Shown: one piece after another, positions 25,751 to 35,575 of the stretch
Position numbering within the stretch: the stretch's first letter is position 1
How the letters are laid out: every line of letters starts with the position of its first letter
Assembly (NCBI RefSeq): GCF_003289945.1
Contig: NZ_QMBP01000006.1
Span: forward strand, 124,001-188,000
Reading direction: 5' to 3'
Length of the DNA stretch: 64,000 bases
From: Mesorhizobium hawassense
GTDB taxonomy: Bacteria; Pseudomonadota; Alphaproteobacteria; Rhizobiales; Rhizobiaceae
The notes under the pieces: generated by a model
What the model was told of the DNA's origin: nothing
The model's input: only the letters and a program-made list of their open reading frames with translations
Database searches by the model: none
Program-made: the position numbers and the translations under genes

Positions 25751-26104
25751 TCAGAGTTTCTGCATATAGGGCCCGAGCGTGATCAGCGCGACCGCGGCAA
25801 CCGCGAGCATCAAGCCTGTTGCCTGGAAAGCATTGAGTCGTTCGCCGTAGAAGGCGATCGCCACGACGTTCACCGCGACCAGTTGGATCACCGCCGACAG
25901 GCTGAATGACACCGACATGCCGAACTCGCGTACCAGCCGCAGCATGATCAGATTGCCGGCGGAGTAGAGCGCCAGCGTCAAAACGATCTTGGCGAAGCTC
26001 GGCGCCATGCCCCATTGCTTGGCCGCCCCTGCCGCCAGCAGGAACATCACCGTCGAGGCGCCGAGCTGCGCCAGCCCCCAGAAACTCACCTTGCCGTCCC
26101 CCAT
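25751..26104 (-). CDS. Small four-helix membrane protein (EamA/SMR-like)
   Basis: Protein of about 117 residues with four membrane helices (FWGLAQLGASTVMFLLAAGA, IVLTLALYSAGNLIMLRLV, FSLSAVIQLVAVNVVAIAFY, GLMLAVAAVALITLGPYM). GERLNAFQATGLML resembles the last-helix motif of DMT and small multidrug resistance transporters. The ATG at 26104 is used; TTG (26164) and GTG starts lie upstream in frame. It is followed closely by the PAP2 gene, which suggests an operon, perhaps with a lipid-linked substrate in common. Confidence 0.75.
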   Translation of the reverse strand: MGDGKVSFWGLAQLGASTVMFLLAAGAAKQWGMAPSFAKIVLTLALYSAGNLIMLRLVREFGMSVSFSLSAVIQLVAVNVVAIAFYGERLNAFQATGLMLAVAAVALITLGPYMQKL

Positions 26105-26259
26105 TTTAAGCGTCGTCGCCACGCCGGCCGCAGCCCTTGTTTCGCAAGCGGGTGGAGCCGTCAAGCCGATCGCGGCGGACCATGCGCGCTCGCAAGGAGC
26201 CGAAGCCGGCCTGCCGGGCTCATCAGCCGGCGAATAACTCTTGCGGTCTGATCACGGGG

Positions 26260-26277
26260 ATGTCACGAAAATGTGAT
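26260..26277 (+). promoter_or_regulatory. Pho box upstream of phoX
   Basis: Two 7-base direct repeats, ATGTCAC and ATGTGAT, are separated by GAAA, the 7-4-7 layout of the PhoB-binding Pho box. The site ends 63 bases before the PhoX start. It implies induction by phosphate starvation. Confidence 0.7.
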
Positions 26278-26340
26278 CGGCGCGCTTTAGGGGTCGAAGG
26301 GTCAAAATTCCCAGCCACCTCAAGAAGCCAGAGGACCCAT

Positions 26341-28338
26341 ATGACCGTGACCCCTGAGACCCGCTTCCGCACCAGTCAGCTCGAGGAAAATGACGGCCCG
26401 CCCGTCAACCCGACCGACAACCGCACCATGGGCGAGATCATCGCCGCGCGTTTCTCGCGCCGCGGCTTCCTCATGGGTTCGCTCGCCGTCTCGGCCATCG
26501 CCGCCACCGTCAGCCCGCTGGCTTTGATCGCTGCCGACGAGGCGCGCGCCGAAGAAGGCTCGGCCTTCAAGTTCGACGAGCTGGAGGCCGGCATCGACGA
26601 CAAGCACCATGTCGCGCCGGGCTATGACGCCGACGTGCTGCTGCGCTGGGGCGACCCACTGTTTGCCGATTCGCCGGAGTTCGATCCGCTGAAACAGTCG
26701 GCCGCGGCCCAGGCCAGGCAGTTCGGCTACAACAACGACTATGTCGGCTTTATCCCGATCGATGGCTCGGCCGAGCATGGCCTGCTGGTGGTCAACCACG
26801 AATACACCAACCCGCATCTGATGTTCCCCGGCATCGTCTCGATCGTCGAGAAGGACGGCAAGAGGGCCGCCGAGGTGGCACCGCTCTCGAAGGAGCAGGT
26901 GGATGTCGAGATGGCCGCCCACGGTGGCACCATCGTCGAGATACGCAAGCAAGGCGGCAAATGGCGGGTGGTGCGCGACGGCAAGCTCAACCGCCGCATC
27001 ATGTCCACCACCGAAATGGCGCTGTCCGGACCGGTCGCCGGCCACGACCGTGTCAAGACCAATGCCGATCCGTCCGGGACCAAGGTCATCGGCACGATGA
27101 ACAATTGCGCCGGCGGCGTCACGCCCTGGGGCACTTATGTGATGGCCGAGGAAAACATCCATGGCTATTTCTCGGGCGAGCTGCCGGAGGGCCATAGGGA
27201 AGCCGCCAACTACAAGCGCCTCGGCATTCCGGAAGGCGCCTATGAATGGGGCGCCCATTACGACCGCTTCGACCTCGCCAGGGAGCCGAACGAGCCCAAT
27301 CGCTTTGGCTGGATCGTCGAGGTCGACGTCAACGACCCGAACTCCACCCCGAGGAAGCGCACCGCCATGGGCCGCTTCAAGCATGAAGGCGCCGAATCGA
27401 TCGTCGCCAAGGACGGCCGCGTCGTCTTCTATCTCGGCGACGATGAGCGCTTCGACTATGTCTACAAATTCGTCACCGCCGGGAAGTTCAACCCGAACGA
27501 CCGCACCGCCAACATGAACCTGCTCGACGACGGCACGCTGCATGTCGCCAGATTCACCGAGGACGGTTCGGTCGAGTGGATGCCGATCGTGTTCGGAGAG
27601 GGCCCGCTGACCGCCGAGAACGGCTTTGCGTCCCAGGCCGACGTGCTCATCGAGACGCGCCGCGCCGCCGACCTGCTCGGCGCCACCAAGATGGACCGGC
27701 CGGAAGACATCCAGCCCAATGCCGGCAACGGCAAGGCCTATGTCATGCTGACCAACAATTCCAAGCGCAAGGCCGAGCAGGTCGACGCCGCCAACCCGCG
27801 CGCGGCGAACGCCTTCGGCCACATCATCGAGATCGTCGAGGATGGCGGCGACTTCGCCGCCGCCGGGGGCAAGTGGGAGGTGCTCTTGAAATGCGGTGAC
27901 CCCTCGGTGGCCGATGTCGGCGCCACTTTCTCGACGGCGACCACCGCCCATGGCTGGTTCGGTATGCCTGACAATTGCGCCGTCGATTCCGCCGGGCGCC
28001 TGTGGGTCGCGACCGACGGCCAGGGCCCGAAGGCTACCGGCCGCACCGACGGCCTGTGGGCCGTCGACACCGAAGGCGCCGCGCGGGCGACGTCAAAGCT
28101 GTTCTTCCGCGTGCCGATCGGCGCCGAAATGTGCGGCCCGCTGTTCGCGCCGGACGACCAGACCGCTTTCGTCGCCGTGCAGCATCCGGGCGACGGCGGC
28201 GAGGATTGGGAGGGCTTTGGCCGTCCGTCCTATTACGAGGATCCGTCGACCCGCTGGCCGGACTTCAAGCCGGACATGCCGGTGCGTCCGTCCGTGGTCG
28301 CCATCACCAAGCAGGGCGGCGGCAAGATCGCGGTTTGA
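26341..28338 (+). CDS. phoX: PhoX-family alkaline phosphatase
   Basis: Calcium-dependent phosphatase-family protein of 665 residues. A twin-arginine signal is visible at about residues 40-70 (ARFSRRGFLMGSLAVSAIAA), so export is folded and to the periplasm. Conserved PhoX segments include FGYNNDYVGFIPIDG, LVVNHEYTNPHLMFPG, MNNCAGGVTPWGTYVMAEEN and GMPDNCAVDSAGRLWVATDG. It releases phosphate from organic phosphates. It is a single gene with a Pho box upstream. The ATG at 26341 follows an AGAGG stretch. Confidence 0.94.
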   Translation: MTVTPETRFRTSQLEENDGPPVNPTDNRTMGEIIAARFSRRGFLMGSLAVSAIAATVSPLALIAADEARAEEGSAFKFDELEAGIDDKHHVAPGYDADVLLRWGDPLFADSPEFDPLKQSAAAQARQFGYNNDYVGFIPIDGSAEHGLLVVNHEYTNPHLMFPGIVSIVEKDGKRAAEVAPLSKEQVDVEMAAHGGTIVEIRKQGGKWRVVRDGKLNRRIMSTTEMALSGPVAGHDRVKTNADPSGTKVIGTMNNCAGGVTPWGTYVMAEENIHGYFSGELPEGHREAANYKRLGIPEGAYEWGAHYDRFDLAREPNEPNRFGWIVEVDVNDPNSTPRKRTAMGRFKHEGAESIVAKDGRVVFYLGDDERFDYVYKFVTAGKFNPNDRTANMNLLDDGTLHVARFTEDGSVEWMPIVFGEGPLTAENGFASQADVLIETRRAADLLGATKMDRPEDIQPNAGNGKAYVMLTNNSKRKAEQVDAANPRAANAFGHIIEIVEDGGDFAAAGGKWEVLLKCGDPSVADVGATFSTATTAHGWFGMPDNCAVDSAGRLWVATDGQGPKATGRTDGLWAVDTEGAARATSKLFFRVPIGAEMCGPLFAPDDQTAFVAVQHPGDGGEDWEGFGRPSYYEDPSTRWPDFKPDMPVRPSVVAITKQGGGKIAV

Positions 28339-28398
28339 TAACCGAGGTTCTGGAAAGGAGGGGTTCCGGCGATCCGGAGCCCTTCCCCCGCTCTGCGG

Positions 28399-28602
28399 TC
28401 ATTCGGTGCGCTGAACCACGGCCATCTTCAGGGTGTTTCTCAAGCAGAAGCCGATACTCTCGTAGAGCCTGATCGCCACCGCGTTGCTCTCACACGCATG
28501 AAGGTACGGAATCTCGCCACGTGCCGCGATCCTGAGCCCGACACTTGCGAGTTCATTCTGGCCCGCGGCGAGCGATAGCGGGCGCTTTCGGACATTTGCC
28601 CT
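28399..28602 (-). pseudogene. Remnant of a GNAT acetyltransferase (C-terminal part)
   Basis: An open stretch of about 67 codons, from a stop at 28603-28605 to a stop at 28399, reads in part RIAARGEIPYLHACESNAVA, then IRLYESIGFCLRNTLKMAVV. This matches the C-terminal half of FR47-like GNAT acetyltransferases (PFLHAxxxNxxAxxLYExLGF). The N-terminal two-thirds is absent, and no good start codon lies in the stretch, so it looks like a decayed gene. It fills most of the 373-base gap between phoX and the next gene. Confidence 0.6.
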
Positions 28603-28712
28603 TCATTCGCCACCGATTGCATCCTATATCGCGCTCACGCGCGGCCGGCATCGGTCGCCAGCGATTCGCGACCTGAGGGCGGCAGGTCATCACTTCTTGG
28701 CACGCGGAACTC

Positions 28713-29750
28713 ATGGCGCCCCTGCGCATCTACTTCGACAGGCTTCTCGACGCCGTGGCACCCAAGGTTCCGCGGCGCGAACTGACGGATGAGGAGCGCC
28801 TGGTGCTGGTGCGCCGCCACGGCGATTTCTCGCTCGCCTATTCGACGGCCGTGCAGCAGAAACTGTCCTATTTCAGCGATGGCGATGGCTATATCGCCTT
28901 CGGCACCAAGATGAGCCGGCATTTCGCGCTGGGCGATCCCGTGGCCGATCCGGCCGCCCGCCCGGCCTATATCAAGCGCTTCGTCGAGGCCGCCGGCAGC
29001 CCCTGGTTCGTCCAGATCGGCGCCGACACCGCCAAGGTGCTGGCTGGGCTCGGCTACCAGGTCAATCGCCTCGGCATCGACACCAGGCTACTGCTGCCGG
29101 CCCATGATTTTTCCGGCAAGCGCAACGAGACCGTGCGCTATTCCGAACGCTGGCTGACCAAGAAGGGTTTCACCCTTGCCGAGGACCGGGGCGACGGGCT
29201 GCAGGACGAGATCATCCAGCTTTCCGCCGACTGGCGCAAGGAGCGCATCATCAAGCGCTGGGAGATGAGTTTCCTCAACCGTCGCTTTTCCGAGGAGATC
29301 GGCGCCGACATGCGCCGCTTCCTCCTGCGCAGCCCGGAAGGCCGGCTTCTCGCCATCCTCGATTTCGACCCGCTGTTCCGCGACGGCAAGGTCATCGGCT
29401 ACACCACCTCCTTCAAGCGCAAGCAGGTCGATGCCACGCCGCATGCCGAGGTCGGGCTGACCAAATTCGCCGTCGACCGCTTCCGCGAGGAAGGCATTTC
29501 GCAGGTGACGCTCGGCCTTTCGCCGCTGCTCGACATCGAGCCCAGCGGCTTTGCCGAATCGGATTTCTGGCGCGGCGCCTTCCAGCGCGGCTACGACTCG
29601 CCCTGGGTCAACCGCTCGCGCTTCAACCTGCAGGGCCAGGCGGCCTTCAAGCGCCGCTTCCACGGTGTCGAGGAGCCGACCTATATCGCTTTCCGCAAGG
29701 GGACTTTCGTGGAGATGCTCGGCCTGCTGCGCCTGTTGAAGGCGATCTGA
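28713..29750 (+). CDS. DUF2156 (phosphatidylglycerol lysyltransferase C-terminal-like) protein
   Basis: Soluble protein of 345 residues that resembles the catalytic GNAT-like domain of MprF lysyl-phosphatidylglycerol synthases: YSTAVQQKLSYFSDGDGYIA, AFGTKMSRHFALGDPVAD, and the terminal AAFKRRFHGVEEPTYIAFRK. It has no membrane flippase domain, so its acceptor may not be a membrane lipid. Its true reaction is not known. Confidence 0.85.
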   Translation: MAPLRIYFDRLLDAVAPKVPRRELTDEERLVLVRRHGDFSLAYSTAVQQKLSYFSDGDGYIAFGTKMSRHFALGDPVADPAARPAYIKRFVEAAGSPWFVQIGADTAKVLAGLGYQVNRLGIDTRLLLPAHDFSGKRNETVRYSERWLTKKGFTLAEDRGDGLQDEIIQLSADWRKERIIKRWEMSFLNRRFSEEIGADMRRFLLRSPEGRLLAILDFDPLFRDGKVIGYTTSFKRKQVDATPHAEVGLTKFAVDRFREEGISQVTLGLSPLLDIEPSGFAESDFWRGAFQRGYDSPWVNRSRFNLQGQAAFKRRFHGVEEPTYIAFRKGTFVEMLGLLRLLKAI

Positions 29751-29849
29751 AGCAGGCTCTGTTTCCTCGCCCCACTTCGTCTACGCTATGCACACTTTCT
29801 GTGATCGGCGTGACTGATCAGGCTGCGGCTTGATTGCCACGTGGTTCCC

Positions 29850-30018
29850 CCAATCCGTCGCTGCTTCGCAGCGCCACCTTTCCCCCCTCCGGAGGGAAAG
29901 GAAGGGAGCGTTGCTGGGCGAGCATTGAGGGGCAAAAAGCTTGGCGCGGCTTTCCTCTACCCCGTCGATCGGGGAGAGGTGGCTCGGCGAAGCCGAGACG
30001 GAGTGGGGGTCGACCAGC
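29850..30018. repeat. Intergenic palindromic repeat region
   Basis: The 360-base gap after the DUF2156 gene contains GC-rich repeat pieces: CACCTTTCCCCCCTCCGGAG, then GATCGGGGAGAGGTGGCTCG with GCGAAGCCGAGACGGAGTGG. The second half is a shorter relative of the element at about 35.0-35.15 kb. No gene is seen here. Confidence 0.65.
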
Positions 30019-30111
30019 GCTACGTTAGACAATGCATGCGCCAAGCTGCCATGCACGGCCGTTTGGAAATGTGTACCTTGCCGTAGCCCATGCGTGGGTC
30101 GAGGAACTCCT

Positions 30112-30891
30112 TCAATTCCTCAACCGATAACCCGTCCTGAATATCCACGCCACGATCGCGATGCAGATCGCCAGGAACACCAGCGTCATGCCGAGGCTCA
30201 CGCCGACCGAGACGTCGGCCTTGCCATAAAAACTCCAGCGAAACCCGCTGATCAGGTAGACGACCGGGTTGAACAGCGTGATCGTCTTCCAGATGCCGGG
30301 CAGCATGTGGATCGAATAGAAGCTGCCGCCGAGGAAGGTGAGCGGCGTGACGATCAGCAGCGGCACCAGCTGCAGCTGCTCGAAGGTCTTTGCCCAGATG
30401 CCGATGATGAAGCCGAACAGGCTGAAGGTCACCGCCGTCAGCACCAGGAAGGCGATCATCCAGAACGGATGCTCGATCCTCAGCGGCACGAACAGCGCCG
30501 CCGTGGCCAGGATGATCAGGCCGAGTATGATCGATTTGGTCGCCGCACCGCCGACATAGGCGATGATGATTTCGAGATAAGACACCGGCGCCGACAGGAG
30601 CTCATAGATCGAGCCGACGAATTTCGGGAAATAGATGGCGAAGGAGGCGTTGGAGATCGACTGCGTCAGCAGCGACAGCATCATCAGGCCGGGCACGATG
30701 AAGGCGCCGTAGGCGATGCCGTCGATCTCGTTGATGCGCGAGCCGATCGCCGAGCCGAAGACGACGAAATAGAGCGACGTCGAGATCACCGGCGAGATGA
30801 TGCTCTGCAACACCGTGCGAAAGGCGCGCGCCATCTCCACCCGGTAGATCGCCCATACAGCGCGAAAATTAGGGGCAGCGCGCAGGGTCAT
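30112..30891 (-). CDS. ABC-2 type transporter permease (YadH-like)
   Basis: Permease of 259 residues with six membrane segments and the ABC-2 pattern: [59 protein letters not shown], and the C-terminal [20 protein letters not shown]. It overlaps the ATPase gene by four bases. Together they resemble E. coli YadGH; the substrate is unknown. Confidence 0.93.
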   Translation of the reverse strand: MTLRAAPNFRAVWAIYRVEMARAFRTVLQSIISPVISTSLYFVVFGSAIGSRINEIDGIAYGAFIVPGLMMLSLLTQSISNASFAIYFPKFVGSIYELLSAPVSYLEIIIAYVGGAATKSIILGLIILATAALFVPLRIEHPFWMIAFLVLTAVTFSLFGFIIGIWAKTFEQLQLVPLLIVTPLTFLGGSFYSIHMLPGIWKTITLFNPVVYLISGFRWSFYGKADVSVGVSLGMTLVFLAICIAIVAWIFRTGYRLRN

Positions 30892-31814
30892 GGCTCTTGC
30901 CTCAGAAGATTGACGAAGATCTCTTCGAGCGAGCTGTTCTTGGTATCGAGATCGCGGAACTGGATGCCGGCCGCCTCGAGGTCGCGGATCAGCGAGGCGA
31001 CGCCCGGCCGGTCGCTCTGGTTGTCGTAGGTGTAGGTGAGCTCGCTGCCGTCCTCGGACAGCTCCAGCGCGTAGCGCGACAGGCCGTCGGGGATGGCGGC
31101 GAGCGGCGCGCGCAGCTCCAGTCGCATCTGCTTGCGGCCGAGCTTGCGCATCAGCTCGGCCTTGTCCTCGACCAGGATGATCTCGCCCTTGTTGATGACG
31201 CCGACGCGGTCGGCCATCGCCTCGGCTTCCTCGATGTAATGCGTGGTCAGGATGATGGTGACGCCGTCCTCGCGCAGCCGCCGCACCATCGCCCACATGT
31301 CCTGGCGCAGCTCGACGTCGACACCGGCCGTCGGCTCGTCGAGGAACAGCACGCGCGGCTCATGCGACAGCGCCTTGGCGATCATCAGCCGCCGCTTCAT
31401 GCCGCCCGACAGCGTGATCGCTTTCGAGTCCTTCTTCTCCCACAGCGAGAGGTCGCGCAGCACCTTCTCGACGAACGCCTTGTTGGGCGCCTTGCCGAAC
31501 AGGCCGCGGCTGTAATTCACCGTCGCCCAGACCGTCTCGAAGGCATCGATGGTGAGCTCCTGCGGCACCAGCCCGATCAGGCTGCGCGCGGCGCGGTAAT
31601 CGCGGCTGATGTCGTGGCCGTCCACCGTGACGCTGCCCGACGAGCGGTTGACGATGCCGCAGACGATCGAGATCAGCGTCGTCTTGCCGGCGCCGTTCGG
31701 CCCCAGCAGCGCGAAGATCTCGCCGCGCTCGATGTCGAGATTGATTTCCTTCAATGCCTTGAAGCCGGTGGCATAGGTCTTCGTGACACCGGATATCGAG
31801 ATGATGGATGACAT
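30888..31814 (-). CDS. ABC transporter ATP-binding protein (YadG-like)
   Basis: ATPase of 308 residues with Walker [13 protein letters not shown] (about 39-50), signature [15 protein letters not shown], and Walker [15 protein letters not shown]. The C-terminal extension of about 80 residues ([19 protein letters not shown]) is typical of the YadG/NodI kind. The start at 31814 puts the nucleotide-binding domain at the N-terminus. It is the first gene of a two-gene exporter operon. Confidence 0.94.
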   Translation of the reverse strand: MSSIISISGVTKTYATGFKALKEINLDIERGEIFALLGPNGAGKTTLISIVCGIVNRSSGSVTVDGHDISRDYRAARSLIGLVPQELTIDAFETVWATVNYSRGLFGKAPNKAFVEKVLRDLSLWEKKDSKAITLSGGMKRRLMIAKALSHEPRVLFLDEPTAGVDVELRQDMWAMVRRLREDGVTIILTTHYIEEAEAMADRVGVINKGEIILVEDKAELMRKLGRKQMRLELRAPLAAIPDGLSRYALELSEDGSELTYTYDNQSDRPGVASLIRDLEAAGIQFRDLDTKNSSLEEIFVNLLRQEP

Positions 31815-31963
31815 GCTGAAAAACGGCCGGCTGGAAATTGTGACCTGATATAGGTCGGTCGCCGTTTTATGCAAACCGGTAATCGCCGCCGCTCCTGACA
31901 TCTCTGGACAGTGAGCTGGCAGGCGGCGGCATCGACGATTGGCGAAGCGGCCGATGACGGCGT

Positions 31964-32156
31964 CTTTCTCCCCGTCACTATACGGGGAGAAATGCCCGGC
32001 AGGGCAATGAAGGGTGGCGCTGACCTGGCATGCGGAGCCCTGCCGCACTCCTTCGACCGGATGGCTCGCAACTGCCCACTTCCAAACGCCGGCGCTGCCC
32101 CTCATCCGCCCTTCGGGCACCTTCTCCCCGCAGGCGGCGCAGGCGGGGAGAAGGAA
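31964..32156. repeat. Intergenic palindromic repeat (family B, split)
   Basis: The gap of about 340 bases between the ABC operon and the PLD gene contains TTTCTCCCCGTCACTATACG with GGGGAGAAATGCCCGGCAGG on the left and CCCTCATCCGCCCTTCGGGC with ACCTTCTCCCCGCAGGCGGC on the right. These are the two ends of the palindromic element common in this window, with about 100 unrelated bases between. No gene is seen. Confidence 0.65.
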
Positions 32157-32157
32157 A

Positions 32158-33861
32158 TCAGGTCTGCGCCGTCCAGAACGCGATCTCCTGCGCCTTGGTC
32201 CGGAGCTCGGTCTTCAGCCATTGATCGTCGTCGTCGAGATAGCTCCACGGCGTCTTGCCCTGCGCCCGCATCTCGCGGATGTAGGAGCGGTAGCGGTAGT
32301 GGCCGTAGACCGACATCGCATAGGTGGCATAGGCGGCGGCAAGCTTCCGGTGGCCGCGGATGATCACCAGGTTCTCGTCATTCTGCTTGCTCGCCGGCGC
32401 CGAGAAATTGTGGCTGCCGGTCACCACCACGCAATCGTCCGAATGCGGGTCGGTCACCAGGATCTTCGAATGCACGATGGCGTGGCCGATCTGCGACAGG
32501 AAGGTGCGCCGGTTGACCTCGGCGATCCACGGTCCGAGCGGCGTGTCGAGGCCTTGCGGCTGCGCCACCGCATAGCGATCCGGCGTGAACGTCCGGTCGC
32601 TGCTCACCAGGTCGATGTCGAGGAAGTTCTGCTCGGTGCCGCCTTCGTCCGCGCTCAGCGTCGAGACCACGCCGCGCACATACATGCCTTTCTCCTTGGC
32701 GCGCTGCCCGGCCAGCGTATGCAGCCCCTGCTTGCCCGGCGTGAACATCAAGAACAGCACCGACTGCCTGGCCGAGCTGATGACGTCGCGCAGCGCCTCC
32801 ATGTCGGCGCCGTCCGAGGTGCGGGTGAACCAGACCGTCGCCTTGGCGGCTCCGACCGAGAACGTCTTCGGCGCGTCGTTGTCGGCCATCAGCGCCGGCG
32901 TGAAATTGGCCGGGTCGGTGGTCGGCGGCGAGGCGTCCTTCAACAGGTCCCAATGGTTGCGGTAATGCTGCGCGACCGCCACGTCCTCGATCAGCAGCCC
33001 GTTGTTGACCTGGGTGCACAGGCCCGTGGTGCTCCAGTTGGTGCTGCCCGTCCACACCTTCGCCGGCTTTCCGCCCTCCGAAACCACGACGAACTTGTTG
33101 TGGCCGAGGCCCTTCGATTTCAGCATCCGGTCGATGGTCGCGATGCCGTGGTCGTTGAGGTTCTTGCGCGCGTCCTTGTTGCCGTCGCCGCTCTTGTCGG
33201 AGCCGTTGGCGAGGATCAGATGCAGGCGCGGCCCAAGCCCGATCAGCGCCGTCTCCAGCCTCGCGTCGCCGAGTTCGTAGAGCGCGGCATGCAGCTCGTC
33301 ACCGGCAACCTGCGTCAGCCCGACCATGCGCAGGCCGAGATCGCCTTCGAGGAAAGCGCGGAATTTTGCGTCGCCATTGGTCTGCAGGCTCTTCTTGAAG
33401 GCCGCCGGCGTGAGCTTGTTCTTGGCCATGTAGCGGGCGACGAATTGCGACAGCACCAGCCCGCGGTTGAAGTAGCAGGAAAAGCCGCCGCCGGCGTCGG
33501 TGGCTAACGTCGCCCAGTCCGTCCAGTCGCTGGAAACGCCCTTGGTCAGCGGCTTGCCCGGGCCGGCGCTCATCATCGCCGTCACCCGGTAGCGCACGAC
33601 GTTGCCGACATCGGCGGCATGGTCGGTCCAGTTGAAGCGCTGGAACGGCCAGACGTCCGACGGCTTGTGGTCGCCCGATTTCGGCTTGTCCTTGGTGAAG
33701 CCGACCCGGTTCTCCACCGGATCGATCTTCTCGGTCGCGCCGACCTTGCGGCCGCGCTCCAGCAGGAAGCCGCGGCATCCCGGAATGAAGTCGCTGGGCG
33801 CCCAGGCGACGAAGGCGTCGTCGCCATTGGTGTAGACGGAAACCTTGATGCTGACGGCCAT
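32158..33861 (-). CDS. Phospholipase D-like (HKD) domain protein
   Basis: Protein of 567 residues with two HKD-type sites: [11 protein letters not shown] with GSTNWS (about 245-275) and [13 protein letters not shown] with [16 protein letters not shown] (about 470-500). Both keep the HxK and downstream GSxN pattern, so a functional pair is likely. The N-terminal 130 residues look like a fibronectin-type III-like sandwich ([19 protein letters not shown]). There is no signal peptide. It may be a phosphodiesterase on lipid or nucleic acid; the substrate is not evident. Confidence 0.88.
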   Translation of the reverse strand: MAVSIKVSVYTNGDDAFVAWAPSDFIPGCRGFLLERGRKVGATEKIDPVENRVGFTKDKPKSGDHKPSDVWPFQRFNWTDHAADVGNVVRYRVTAMMSAGPGKPLTKGVSSDWTDWATLATDAGGGFSCYFNRGLVLSQFVARYMAKNKLTPAAFKKSLQTNGDAKFRAFLEGDLGLRMVGLTQVAGDELHAALYELGDARLETALIGLGPRLHLILANGSDKSGDGNKDARKNLNDHGIATIDRMLKSKGLGHNKFVVVSEGGKPAKVWTGSTNWSTTGLCTQVNNGLLIEDVAVAQHYRNHWDLLKDASPPTTDPANFTPALMADNDAPKTFSVGAAKATVWFTRTSDGADMEALRDVISSARQSVLFLMFTPGKQGLHTLAGQRAKEKGMYVRGVVSTLSADEGGTEQNFLDIDLVSSDRTFTPDRYAVAQPQGLDTPLGPWIAEVNRRTFLSQIGHAIVHSKILVTDPHSDDCVVVTGSHNFSAPASKQNDENLVIIRGHRKLAAAYATYAMSVYGHYRYRSYIREMRAQGKTPWSYLDDDDQWLKTELRTKAQEIAFWTAQT

Positions 33862-34086
33862 CTGTACCTCCCTATACGGCGCCGGCATGCCCGGCTCCAC
33901 GAATGCAGCCAACGAGAAACGATGCAGCCGACAAAATCCGCGCCGGAAGCAGGCTTGCGGATCAGCCGAAACAGAATTTTAGAAAGGTGTCGGCGATGAT
34001 TATGTGGTGGCAGAAGATCGGATGTCAATGTTTTGCAGCGTCAAGTATAATTCTATGAACTGCTTCACACTACGGTCTGTTTGCCA

Positions 34087-34126
34087 GCAAAACAAAGGGC
34101 GGATGGTTACGTGAACCATCCGCCCT
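34087..34126 (-). terminator. Rho-independent terminator of msrA
   Basis: The 13-base arms AGGGCGGATGGTT and AACCATCCGCCCT pair around a 5-base loop. Read on the minus strand the stem is followed by TTGTTTTGC. It lies 30 bases past the msrA stop on that strand. Confidence 0.85.
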
Positions 34127-34155
34127 AACCTTTGATCCAGCCTGGCCGGCGTCTC

Positions 34156-34893
34156 TCAGCTCTTGCTGGAGGCCAGCACGAGCACCGGCTTCTCGCTGTA
34201 GAGCTGCGGGAACAGCGACTTCAAATTCTCGATCTTGGGCAGGTCGTTGTAGACGATATAGGGATAGGTCGGGTTCAGCGTCAGGAAGTCCTGGTGGTAG
34301 TCCTCGGCCGGGTAGAAGGTCTTGCCGGTCTCCAGCGTGGTGACGATCGGCTTGCCAAACACCTTGGCCTTGTCGAGCTGGGCGATGTAGCTTTCCGCCA
34401 CCTTCTTCTGCTCGTCATTCTCGGCGAAGATCGTCGAGCGGTATTGCGTGCCCGAATCCGGCCCCTGATAGTTGAGCTGCGTCGGATTGTGCGCGACCGA
34501 GAAATAGACCTGCAGGAGCTGGCCGTAGGTGATTTTCGACGGGTCGTAGGTGATCTCGACGGATTCCGCGTGCCCGGTGCTGCCCGTGCCGACGACTTCG
34601 TAGACGGCGTTCTCGGCGCTGCCGCCGGTGTAGCCTGAAACCGCCTTGCTGACGCCCTTGACGTGCTGGAATACGCCCTGCACGCCCCAGAAGCAGCCGC
34701 CGGCGAAGATAGCCTTCTCGGTGCCGCTCGCCGCCTTTTCGTCAAAAGCCGGCGGCGGGATCACCACCGCGTCCTCGGCCGAGCGGGCCGGGCTCTGCCA
34801 GAAGACGGCCGCCGCCGCGCTGAGCACCAGCGCCGCCAGCGCCCCTTTGGCAAGGAATGGCCGCCGCGCGGCTTTCTTTTCAATGCCGTTCAT
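34156..34893 (-). CDS. msrA: Peptide-methionine (S)-S-oxide reductase MsrA, exported form
   Basis: MsrA of 245 residues that repairs methionine-S-sulfoxide. The catalytic GCFWG motif lies in AIFAGGCFWGVQGVFQHVKG at about residues 62-81, and STGHAESVEITYDP and YQGPDSGTQYRS are also family signatures. An N-terminal membrane or signal segment (FLAKGALAALVLSAAAAVFW) indicates periplasmic location. GGAGACCCAAC precedes the ATG at 34893. A strong terminator follows the gene. Confidence 0.95.
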   Translation of the reverse strand: MNGIEKKAARRPFLAKGALAALVLSAAAAVFWQSPARSAEDAVVIPPPAFDEKAASGTEKAIFAGGCFWGVQGVFQHVKGVSKAVSGYTGGSAENAVYEVVGTGSTGHAESVEITYDPSKITYGQLLQVYFSVAHNPTQLNYQGPDSGTQYRSTIFAENDEQKKVAESYIAQLDKAKVFGKPIVTTLETGKTFYPAEDYHQDFLTLNPTYPYIVYNDLPKIENLKSLFPQLYSEKPVLVLASSKS

Positions 34894-34974
34894 GTTGGGT
34901 CTCCTTGTTGTCGTTTCACTATATACGAACCAAGCCGCCACGGGGTTTTCACTTTGCCGTGCGGCGGCTCATCG

Positions 34975-35158
34975 CCGACGCCGGCGCTGCCCCCTCTCCG
35001 TCTCGGCTTCGCCGAGCCACCTCTCCCCGCCGTTCGGCGGGGCGAGGAACCCAGGCTTTCGAGGGCCGTGCCCTTGGCGGTTGGCGTTTCCTCGCCCCCG
35101 CAAAGCGGGGGAGAGGTGGATCGGCGCGCAGCGCCGAGACGGAGTGGGGGCCAGCGCT
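34975..35158. repeat. Intergenic palindromic repeat region
   Basis: The gap of about 300 bases between msrA and the DAMKPA gene carries CGTCTCGGCTTCGCCGAGCC with ACCTCTCCCCGCCGTTCGGC and later CCTCGCCCCCGCAAAGCGGG with GGCGCGCAGCGCCGAGACGG, arms of a large imperfect palindrome. No gene is seen. Confidence 0.65.
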
Positions 35159-35197
35159 GACATATGCGATTGCTCACCGAATGGCCCGGACCGCTGG

Positions 35198-35488
35198 TTA
35201 TTGAGCCGGAGCCATTGCATCCGCAGGCTTCATGGCATCCGTTGCAGGCTTCATGGCGTCCGCCGGTTTCATCGCGTCCGTCGCCGGCTTCATCGCCTGG
35301 GTGCTCATCGCATCGGGCTTCATGGCGTCTGCCGGCTTCATCGCGTCCGTCGCCGGTTTCATGGCGTCGGTGGCCATCGCGTTGGCCGGCTTCATGGCGT
35401 TGGTCGTGTCGTCGGCGCGGGCGCCGGCGACGAACACCGAAGCGGAAAGCGCGAAGGCGAGCGCCGGCAGCGTGAGGAACTTGGTCAT
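35198..35488 (-). CDS. Secreted DAMKPA-repeat protein
   Basis: Protein of 96 residues: a signal peptide (MTKFLTLPALAFALSASVFV, cut near AGARA) followed by a low-complexity region built of NAMKPA, TDAMKPA, DAMKPD and QAMKPA units, about ten in 70 residues. The underlying DNA repeats too. The function is unknown; Ala/Met/Lys/Pro-rich secreted proteins of this sort occur in rhizobia. GGAGACTACCC precedes the ATG. Confidence 0.8.
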   Translation of the reverse strand: MTKFLTLPALAFALSASVFVAGARADDTTNAMKPANAMATDAMKPATDAMKPADAMKPDAMSTQAMKPATDAMKPADAMKPATDAMKPADAMAPAQ

Positions 35489-35575
35489 GGGTAGTCTCCT
35501 TGGGTTATGGCGCGCGGAAGCGAGCCGGATGATGCGTTGCCGCGTCCTGCGGCCCCGCGCGAAACGGAAGAAAAA

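Noticed and set aside
26320..27951. A 543-codon open frame on the minus strand
   Set aside because: Antisense to phoX, whose family motifs are unmistakable.
35210..35400. Regularly spaced DNA repeats that could suggest a CRISPR array
   Set aside because: The repeats encode DAMKPA units within a signal-peptide protein; there are no unique spacers of equal length and no cas gene.
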